49,710 nucleotides of DNA from a virus. The first letter of the stretch is position 1, and each line of letters begins with the position of its first letter. Shown piece by piece: positions 33,201 to 42,100 of the stretch. Made by a program: the position numbers and the translations under genes. The notes under the pieces were generated by a model, which was given only the letters and a program-made list of their open reading frames with translations, was not told where the DNA came from and searched no databases. The stretch covers positions 1 through 49,710 of IMG/VR virus record IMGVR_UViG_3300025667_000007; one strand, 5' to 3'.

Positions 33201-35712
33201 TGGATGGGCAGACGTTGGTGGAAGACAGAATGTTCGTGAAGGTGCGGAAACAATCACCTTTGGTGGTAATCTTAGTTTTGGTGGTGGCAGTGGAACTACT
33301 GAACGAGCATTTGAAACTGGAAGGCATTGGGGCTCGGGAACCATTAATAATCGACCTACTCGACAACGGACTGTTTGGAGACAAATTACAAAGGTTGATA
33401 CTTGGGACCAGAATCAACAACAAACAAATAATCAATTACGAACTGGTACGAAGTCTCATATGGAAATCAATGATATTCGCACACAAGTCGGTGATAGATT
33501 TGTAGACAGTTCTGCTATTCCTTGGATGAGAAGTGTACCTGTAACTATCGATGTAGATAAATTACGTCCATCAACTCAGATGCACTTTGAATTTGATGAG
33601 ATTAATGTCGATGCTTATATTACTCCAGACGGAGGAGCAATGGGTGACGCTGTTTGGACTGATACTGCTGGTAGACTAAGAAACGCAGTATTACAGATTC
33701 CTTCAGAAGGTGCAGACGGAGTTAGAATCAGAACGGGTATGAAGATACTCGCAATGAAAGACAATTTCACTTCACCAGAATTAATGACTACACAAGCAGT
33801 AGGAGTATTTACATCTGCTGGTACTCTTGATAGACGGCAGAGAGATATTCTATCTACACTAGAAAGTTACAGGGTTGATGAAGCCATAAGTGATACTCGG
33901 GCTATATTAGGTGAAACCAGAACAATTTCTAGAAGCGATACATCTGGAACAAGTAGAACAACAAGAAATGTAACAGAGTGGTATGACCCAGTAGCAGAAT
34001 CATTCTTAGTAGCAGACGAAGATGGTGGAGTATTTGTAGACTCAATCGATTTATTCTTCTGGTCAAAAGATGACGAAGAGACTCCTGTTCGAGTAGAAAT
34101 TAGAACAATGTCAAATGGTTATCCGACTACAACGGTTGTGCCGATGGCATCTAAGATGCTTTATCCTGAAGATGTTTCTACTTCCACAACGGGAGCAGTA
34201 AGCACACGATTCCAATTCGATGACCCAATTTATCTAATGAACGGGACTGAGTATTGTTTTGTTGTGATATCGGATTCCCTAAAATATAATATGTGGATTT
34301 CTGAATTAGGAGAAGTTGATTTGCTAAGTGGTAAATATATTAGTGAACAACCATATCTTGGAAGCCTATTTACTTCTCAGAATAACACAACTTGGACCGC
34401 AGAGCAATTAAAAGACATTAAATTCGATATGAATAAATGTGCCTTTACCCCTACTGGCGACCTCCAACTTGATATGAAGCCATACGGTGATACTAAATTA
34501 GCGGCATCATTTATGCCCAATTTTCAACCACTTGTTCTTTCGGGAACGAGTTTAGATATAGAGGGTGTTGTTAACGGAGATATTAATAATATATATGGTG
34601 GAGTTTTAGATAACGAAGATGTCATACTTGAAAATGTTGTATCTCTAGACGGTAGTCATACGATTGCTTCTGGTTATCAATATACTCCAATATCATACAA
34701 TACTACATTTAATACCGATAATACTAATCTTACTCCTGTACTAAATAAAGAGAGATTAAGCACAGTTCTAGTCAATAATATTATTTACGATACGGCTCCA
34801 ACTGTCAAGAATCAAATGGGAATCTATCAATCTAAGGATGTCAAGTTGGCGAATTTCGCTAGTGACTTGCAAATGTTCCTTAGTGTACAAGAAGTTCCTA
34901 ATACATACGTCAAAGTTTACTACGATACAGGTACAGTTATTCCAAGATATATTACTACTCAACCATATGCGAATACCATCACCCACGGTGATTACAACGT
35001 GAATGATTTTGAAGAGTATTACGCACACATTTATCCTTCTGGAGCAAATAGTCCTGAAAATACTATCACGGCCCAAGGCTCTGGTATTGCTAACTGGAAC
35101 GGAGTCATAGCGAATCCTGGACAGGGTGTTAGTGCTGAAGTCTCTACCGCATATGTAGATGGTGATGACGACCCAGCCAACTTAACGATGATGCACCTAG
35201 TTGATATATCTAATATGAAATCAATCATTAGAACGTGTTTCATAAGTCGAAAAGATTTGGCAGGAGCAACTTCAGACGTAACCACATCTGGTCAAGGTGC
35301 TGGAACAGACCTCTCATTATATGATGTTGGAGATGTTTGGTTCGGAGTTTGGGATGATGATTTGAATAGAAAGTTTTATGAGAAAGTCATTAATGCTGAT
35401 GGCACATATTCTAAACAAGAAGTTCCTGTACTAGAGATTGATTCAATTGTTCCAACGGAACATCCTGATTATCCTATCGGACTTGCTGTTATCGAAGAAG
35501 AACCAGTATCGTGGAGGGAGATGAAAGACAGTGGTGTGACGATTACAAACTCATCTATCCAAACTAATATGGAATTTATTGAGCATACCTTCACTCCATT
35601 GAAGAAAGTGTCTCACGAATTTGACCATTTTAGAGTTAAAATTGAATTACATACGACTCATCCGTGCTATTTACCAGCAGTACGAGAGATGAGAGTATTG
35701 ACACTGACATAG
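30274..35712 (+). CDS. Large baseplate/fibre-attachment protein (DUF4815-type)
   Basis: 1812 residues. The N-terminus FNTSPYYDDYN, then KFLKILFNPGRAVQARELTQIQ and SILQNQM, is the DUF4815 pattern found in large structural proteins of marine T4-like phages. Near the C-terminus (about 1240-1350) the block DPVAESFLVADEDGGVFVDS, then LFFWSKD, PVRVEIRTMSNGYP and FVVISDSL, is a conserved domain of the same proteins. Between them are beta-rich stretches, a Gly/Thr region and a Gln/Asn-rich segment near 1050. It follows gp8, where T4 has gp9/gp10, so a wedge-to-fibre connector role is likely. No HxH repeat array is present. AGGATAAT lies upstream of the start. Confidence 0.75.
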   Translation: MAYNFNTSPYYDDYNADDKFLKILFNPGRAVQARELTQIQSILQNQMSASANHIWKNGSAVVGGEVSVAKREWMQLAVVDTSWLNRIVYGETSNAVAEITQLHDDETQPIYYYRILSGQFQANENLLSYDTVCEGGFDVNGECADNNWYDATQIYKAGVIVGTGQGLEARVDNGVYWLDNFFTPILAQTIFLDPISATPTLKVGFDIEETIVASTTDPRLLDPASGFYNQNAPGGDRYQISLTLIAEANSAESNKWLWMMDVTNGIITTKYEATDYSLLSNEMAQRTFDESGNYTINPFPIEFKTGSTVDKYSIKVDPSKAYINGYEHELLVPLTVEADRARTTRHVANDHINPEFGPYFEVASIDDMHGVFNVVNKEYVILVTDTGYTSATSPVNTIGIRKRITHVTKYGNAYRIYLENNTGLDAIAPAQYIVSETNADVYAKISRPTGIAVSKGVNYPWIYKVHSITSALSLGQVTYSTQKNLTAILSGAVASVPAVFNDMHWERVLYIWDEFTNQVIPQYGTVASGDTWRADLTGNTTALIEIVDQVTGNTSTNLSGHNISIMADMYMSNASWRALTKSTTSTDYVLSLTDTLTIAHAVEEIVSIIAPDTTDVTSSFTFTTGDTDTSLNDALLTWNDAVNPSQPGTYTVTYKHYILGNITTAQYRCVNSYTDSGITYDDIFGYRDSTGLSHPSADGMDFRASDDDYAVGTYLPLPSSNISVSYDFYLPRKDRLTINDDGKIQIKQGFPSTEPVLPTEELNEMTLYNIFVPAYTYNHKNINVSHVKNKRFTMQDIRGIENRLENLEYYTALNLLEKTTADMQVLDTAGLLRYKNGILVDPFVDHGIGDVIDEAYYCAIYPEAGICTVPYEMYGMDMVGGVKSNVKLNNLTYTLDFDVIEAWITQPMGSQVINLNPFARKSWVGFCTLTPQSDTWFEELYMPDVIIQNENNNAVTQQVETFGTQTRWNAWQTQWSGWADVGGRQNVREGAETITFGGNLSFGGGSGTTERAFETGRHWGSGTINNRPTRQRTVWRQITKVDTWDQNQQQTNNQLRTGTKSHMEINDIRTQVGDRFVDSSAIPWMRSVPVTIDVDKLRPSTQMHFEFDEINVDAYITPDGGAMGDAVWTDTAGRLRNAVLQIPSEGADGVRIRTGMKILAMKDNFTSPELMTTQAVGVFTSAGTLDRRQRDILSTLESYRVDEAISDTRAILGETRTISRSDTSGTSRTTRNVTEWYDPVAESFLVADEDGGVFVDSIDLFFWSKDDEETPVRVEIRTMSNGYPTTTVVPMASKMLYPEDVSTSTTGAVSTRFQFDDPIYLMNGTEYCFVVISDSLKYNMWISELGEVDLLSGKYISEQPYLGSLFTSQNNTTWTAEQLKDIKFDMNKCAFTPTGDLQLDMKPYGDTKLAASFMPNFQPLVLSGTSLDIEGVVNGDINNIYGGVLDNEDVILENVVSLDGSHTIASGYQYTPISYNTTFNTDNTNLTPVLNKERLSTVLVNNIIYDTAPTVKNQMGIYQSKDVKLANFASDLQMFLSVQEVPNTYVKVYYDTGTVIPRYITTQPYANTITHGDYNVNDFEEYYAHIYPSGANSPENTITAQGSGIANWNGVIANPGQGVSAEVSTAYVDGDDDPANLTMMHLVDISNMKSIIRTCFISRKDLAGATSDVTTSGQGAGTDLSLYDVGDVWFGVWDDDLNRKFYEKVINADGTYSKQEVPVLEIDSIVPTEHPDYPIGLAVIEEEPVSWREMKDSGVTITNSSIQTNMEFIEHTFTPLKKVSHEFDHFRVKIELHTTHPCYLPAVREMRVLTLT

Positions 35713-35722
35713 GAGATAGATT

Positions 35723-35935
35723 ATGGCGGAACCAACATATACAAAAGACCCAAGAACTGGCGCAGTCATATTTACTGACTCTGGAGCATATAAACAACGC
35801 AAAATTGCAATCAAAAAGCAGAAAGAAGCACAACAAGTTCAAACGGATTCTCGAAGAGTTATAAATAGTATGAGAAGCGAAATAAAGGGACTAAAAAAAC
35901 TTGTGTACGATTTGATTGAAAACCGAGGGGATTAA
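35723..35935 (+). CDS. Small coiled-coil protein
   Basis: A 70-residue protein. The N-terminus YTKDPRTGAVIFTDSGAY, then a basic helix and a coiled-coil end (KGLKKLVYDLIE), resembles small proteins found in the same place in marine T4-like phages. AGGAGAT precedes the ATG, ten bases after the large gene. A perfect TATAAATA lies inside the gene and may serve the next two genes. Function unknown. Confidence 0.7.
   Translation: MAEPTYTKDPRTGAVIFTDSGAYKQRKIAIKKQKEAQQVQTDSRRVINSMRSEIKGLKKLVYDLIENRGD
35860..35867 (+). promoter_or_regulatory. Intragenic late promoter box (TATAAATA)
   Basis: A perfect late box within the 70-residue gene, 75 bases before the next ATG (35942) and about 290 before the giant gene at 36161, which has no nearer box. 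Confidence 0.6.
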
Positions 35936-35941
35936 GACTTT

Positions 35942-36139
35942 ATGGCAACTGGAACCACAACTATACCGTACGTAAGAAAGGATGAAACCTTCAAAACGTG
36001 GCGTGAACGTACCAACATAATGATTCAACAGCAAAATAATTTTGTTAGGATGCAAGAATTTGAAATGTTAGGAGTTAGTGACCCGTATGTTACCACCTCT
36101 ATGCAGTTGAACTACACCAGCGAACTAGCGTCCGAATAA
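35942..36139 (+). CDS. Small conserved structural-operon protein
   Basis: A 65-residue soluble protein: YVRKDETFKTWRERTNIMIQ, then a run of Gln/Asn and a hydrophilic end. This TFxxWRxxTN start recurs, from memory, in small proteins near fibre genes of marine T4-like phages. It begins six bases after the previous stop and is followed by the 2570-residue gene. Function unknown; a fibre attachment or chaperone role is only a guess from position. Confidence 0.65.
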   Translation: MATGTTTIPYVRKDETFKTWRERTNIMIQQQNNFVRMQEFEMLGVSDPYVTTSMQLNYTSELASE

Positions 36140-36160
36140 TTTATAGGAAATAATATAAAA

Positions 36161-39100
36161 ATGGCACATTATACAGGTCACAAATTCAGTCTATTAGAAT
36201 TAAACACTATAGAGCAACAGAAGAGTTCCTTCTTGGACTCTTTGAACATTAAATTGGATGCTCCTGACCTTCTTGTTAAGGATTTGGCTCTTATGCTGAA
36301 GTCTTTAGAGGTAATGGAAAACCTAGAACATTTGCCAGAATATAAAGATTTTCTAATTAATGTCGCAGGCCGTTCACAACAATTCGTATCACCAACAGAA
36401 ATGATTGAGAATGGTGGTCTCGATATAACATATGAATCCTCTAACCTTGTTCAAAATAGTTCTTTTGCCGCAGATGCGTTTGAAGTTGAATTGCTCAAGA
36501 ATAGTGGTTTTGATGAACCAATTAACGTAGCAAGTCCTTGGGCGAATGGTATTGCATACCAATTCGACAGGTTCTTTACTGAGGGAACTCAGATTGTTGA
36601 TGCTTACACCGATGGTCAACAAGTTGCTCTTGCTTGGTTTGAAGCAAATCTTAAACCAAATACTCAATACAAATTTTCATACGACCTTACAGTTAATGAT
36701 GTTAACTGGGACCTTATTTCAGGTGCTAAAAATATGGTCGATATGCTTGCTCCTGATACAGCGACTTTCTCAGAAGTTGGTGGTGGACCAGCCCCAAGAA
36801 CATTTGTTGCTTCTGTAATAGAAGACGAACTTCTAGTTCGTCCTACTTGTAGCAGTTGTTCTAATAATCCTTCAATCTCTGACCAAGCAACTTGTGAAGG
36901 TGTTGGCGAGACTTGGACAGTAATCACACCAGAATATCTGACTTCAATTGTCGCAATGGAAACTGCTTGTACAAGTACAGGCGGTCACTGGTTCGAAGGC
37001 GCAATTAACGACCCGAACACACAAACACATATTCTTGTCCCTTACCATCTCGAAGCGAGAGAAGGCGACACAATCATATTTAATAATCCAGATACAAACA
37101 TATTGGTTCACAATGCTGTTTCTGATGATAATATATCCTTTGCTTCTCCTGACCTTTCACCTGGTGAACAGTGGGCTTGGGTAGTAGATGGATATCACGA
37201 TTTATATTTTCACTGTACTTTTCACCCGCTCGAAGAAGGAAGATTGTCCAGTACGACTAACCACAGATTTGTTTATTCATTGAATCACGGACTAAACCCC
37301 GGCGATACAATCAAGATTCCTATTAACTATGGCGCTAATGTAGCCTTACCTGCACTATCTAATTCTTATAATATTAGCCAGATAATGCCTCAACTCTGTA
37401 CCTCAATTGGTGGAGCAGGCTCACAAAACGTAGTAGAATCACTTTATCACGACCTTTCACTTACTGACTTAGTATCATTTCAGTCTGGTGACGTTGAAAC
37501 TGACCCGAATGCTACTGTTCCAGTTGTTATCACCTTCCAAGGTGGTAATGATTCTAATACAGTAAATGCTTCGGCAGATGCGACAGTTGTTGGTGGTGTA
37601 GTAACAGCATTGACATTAAATAGTGGTGGTTCTCAATACACAAACATCCCGACAATGTATATCTCTGGCGGAGGTGGTGCTGGTGCAACTGGCACTATAG
37701 GATTTGATGCTTCAGTCACGGGTATTGTTATAGACGAACCTGGAACTGGTTATCAATCTGTTCCTACTATATCTATTTCTGCTCCATTCGGAGTATTAGT
37801 TGCTGATGGTGGAACTGCGATTCAAGCCGAAGCGACTTGTACGATTGATGCTACTGGATTTGTTGATACAGTAACAATAACGAATGCGGGTTCTGAATAT
37901 ACTGGCCCACCTGCTGTTACATTTGTTGGTGGTTCACCAACAGTCAATGCTTTAGCAACAGGCTCAGTTGATGGTAGTATTACTTCACTTACTCTAGAAC
38001 AAGGCGGTACTGGTTATGGTTCAGGCGGAAGCACAACGGGTGGCGGAGCAGTAGTTGGAGTTGGAGAGCGTAAATGGGAAGATTATATTATCACCGCAGT
38101 ACAAAAAGGTGATGCACGAGTCGATGTATTCTTTGATGACGTTAATGTTATCGGACACATACACACTGGTGAACTCACAACTGCCGAATACGCTACTATT
38201 CAAACAGGCACAAACGTAATTTCAATGTCAACGACAGACGGAACTGGCTCTGGAGATAACTCTCCTCACGCTCACTCTGTTACATATAACTGGGACCCTG
38301 CACTAAACAATGGTGCTGGTGGAATGTATATAGTTGGAATGACTGGCTCACATACTCACGGTATGTCTGAATACTATGTTATCGAAGGCGGAACTAATAT
38401 TGAATTGACTAACTTTGGTCATTATCATCAATTGCTCCTTGACATAACAGACGAAGCGACACTAAAAGCAAGTCCATTAACTGGAGTCACACAAGACACT
38501 GATGGAACTTGGAGTCATACGGGCGGAGCAACTAAGATTGGAACTTCCAATTACGGAACTTCTGACCCACAGCATTTCCATACAGTAGAATTTGGATGTA
38601 TCGACCCTGCAAATGACACATATTTAATTATTTCGATTGACCAACATATTCACGATTTTGATAGAGTATACTATCCTGGGTCAAGTCAATTCACAGTTGG
38701 AAAATATGATTTCGCTTTAGGTGGCGATGATTTGAATCCTTCTACAATCGCAACGCCTTTCACAGATATCGCAGGATATGTTAAGAAAGAACGTGGTATT
38801 GAATCAGACGGACACCAACTTAAAGCAGGCGACAAGATACACTATACTAACGTATATAACGGAATTCATCACGGTAATACAAATTACTTTGTTGACTATG
38901 TTATCGATTGGGACCACTTTGCATTAACTGAAACAGTAATTTATCCTCTAGAGAATGCGCCAGGAACTACTCCAACTTTCTTCAATGTTATTGAGAGTTA
39001 TGAAGTTGTTGCTGATATGGCATCCTTTAGATACGAAGTTGAACGAGATTTAACTAACCACGTTGGTGACCCGTTCATCTCTGGTGTAGAAGTTCTATGG

Positions 39101-42100
39101 TCTCGACCAAGAACTGTTAAATCAGTCAATCACGCATTATCAGTTGGTGATGTTGTTCAGTTACCATCTGGACCACAACCATATACGCCTACTGAATTAC
39201 CTGGCGCAATGATGAACCATACAGTTGTTGCACTTGGCGATGGTTACGGACCCACAGACGGATTTGAAATTATTGTCGATACACAATCTACTATTACAGC
39301 CGCTGACCCTGGCCAGACTACAGTTGAAGGAGCACAAGATTCTCCTTGGTTCTGGTCTTGGCACGATATGTCAAACATCTCTTACTATCCTTATCAAAGA
39401 GACATTGCAGAACACGAAGCATTCGGTGGTAACGAAGGAACAGCAGGAGGATTCGACTTATTCCGTGGTGGTAAATATACATTTGTAAATAATGCTTGGA
39501 GTTCTTCAGGACACGTTACTGCTCCTGACCCATTCACTGGTGTAATGCAAGATATGTATATGCACGCCGCTGGTATTAAAGCAATACCTGGTGGAGGCTG
39601 GGATAACCTAGTTCAAGCGGGTATGACACGAGGCTTAGGCGAACCAAATGAGGGCTATCATTGTGTTAATAAAAACGCAAGTCACGGATTAACCATTGAA
39701 ACTGGGGCTCTAAACGACTTTGTATCTCTTGAGGATAACCCAGGAACTTGGGTTTCAGACCAACCATTCCCAGTTTGTATGGGATTGAGTGGATGGTGTG
39801 AAGAACTAGATGTAACTGGTTGGTATTACAATGGAGTCGATGACTACTCAGTATGTACCGCATTAAATCCAAATGAAGATGTTGGACTAGCACAATGGAG
39901 AGTGTCACAATGGATTGGTAACTTCTCGAAAGAATTTACTTGGAAAATCCCAGAAGATTTCGGTCTAACAGGTGCTGATGGAGTATCTGGATTTGGGCCA
40001 TTCGTACCGCCAGGAGAAACTAATCTCTACTACGCAGTAGAAGATGATGGCGGACTATACAAATTTGATAAAGAAGGAATGATTGAGGGAACAAACAGAA
40101 CTCTTAACTTATACCGAGGTGCTACTTATAGATTTAGAGTCAACGCACCTGGTCATCCATTCTATATAACTACTGATGACGGAAGTCACTTTACCCCAGG
40201 CGCTTACTTCGGTGAGTATCTATTGGGTGTCACGGGTTCTAGAGGAGAAGAAGGAGCAGGGGTTCAAACTGACCCAGGTTCTAAATTCGGACTAGATGCC
40301 GCAGGAGTTCCTAAGTATGAGATTGTAGAATTTACTGTACCTTCAGTTGCACCAGACACACTGTATTATCAGTGTGGTTGGCACGCATCTATGGTTGGTA
40401 CATTCAATATTATTGACATTCCAGTAGTTAATGCTGGAGATGATATCGTAGTTTATTATCATCACGGTCAAGAAAATATGTACACTCCATTACACATTAA
40501 AGATAAAATTCAAATAGACAACGGAACAGGAAATGATTACTTCCAAGTACAACCAGAACCTGCAAATGCGTTCCCAGTAGCGGGAACTCAAGCAGACTTG
40601 TTACAACTTGGAAATCTAGTAACAGCAACTGGATTAGGAGCACTACCTAAGATTCAAGCAATGAATATTGAACTTGGTACTATCCAATATATTGACCCAG
40701 TTACAATGATAAAAGGTGCTAATTCAGAGCAATTCCTTGTAACAAATAACCACGAGGGACTTGCTAAAGTTTATATGAGTGTTGATATTAATCAGCGTTC
40801 AAATATTCTACTCGACAATGTTTCATTCAAAGAAGTTGTTTGGACAGAGACAGGTTCTTGGGAAGTAAACGGTGGTACTGCACATACAACTGATGGCACT
40901 GCCGCTCATATCGAACAACTTGTTACTGGAACAGTTCAAGACGGAATCACTTACGAAATTCAATATGATATTATTGAGTCGTTTAAAGATGTATTCGGCG
41001 CAGAGAATGGAACACTTACAGCATCCTTGATGGGCGATACAACGATTGTCGGAACTGCAAATACACTAGTAGGACATTATTCTGAAACTGTAGTCGCTCC
41101 TAATAATACTGCAATACTGAGATTGTCTAACACGGGAATAGGTAAGATTGATAATATATCAATCAGAGAACGTGTTACTGGACAGAATGCTTGGTATATG
41201 GGTGAAGGATGGCAGTCAATCAACGGTAAAGCGTATCTTGACGGAACTATTTTATCTGATACTGAGATTAATCAGACAGTAGTATTTACTCCTGGCAAAC
41301 TATATGAAGTTAAGTATACCTTAGCAGATATGGACCCAAGTGATAATGGAATGACTGGGCGATTAAGAGTTGCTCTTGGTAGTGATACTACTCATAAGAT
41401 TGCTAACTGGAATCTTGATATAGTAGACCCACTTCAAATCAATTGGACTGCTTCGGGTGTTGATGTTTCAATTACTAATGCAGTGATGAACTTTAACTCT
41501 TCTGTAAATGGAACAATGACATATACTCTAGAGAATAATTTAGTCAAAAACTCTAGTTACGAGACTACATTAGATTGTGTTCTTGAGACACATAATATTC
41601 TTACTTTCCAAGTTGGGCCTGGTCCTAACGGAAGTCACTCACATCAATTCCAGATTACACAGGTTGATGCTGATTGGTTGATGGCTGATGCAACTCGCAC
41701 AAGAACATTCCCTCAGACTGATGCCTATCACGCTGATACATATACTCACGAATTCACTATTAGTTATGATACTGGAAGTTATATTCTAGTTAGTCAAACT
41801 ATTCCTGAAGGACACGAGACACTAGCATTGATTGGAACATCTGCTAATAACCCATCAATTGAAATCTTGATTGGCGGAGTTCTTCAGAAAACGATTACTA
41901 CATCTGGTATTCATCATCTCGATTTGATAGGTGAAGCCAGTGACCAGTTTGTTCTACGAATGAATGGAACTGGATTAATCAATTCTGTATCATTACACGA
42001 AGAAGATATCCCAGTTCTTGATGCTGATACAACTGGACTTGTTCCAAGCGGACAACGTACACATCACGTTAGAGCGGGTTCTGCGGATAGCAAAATTCAC

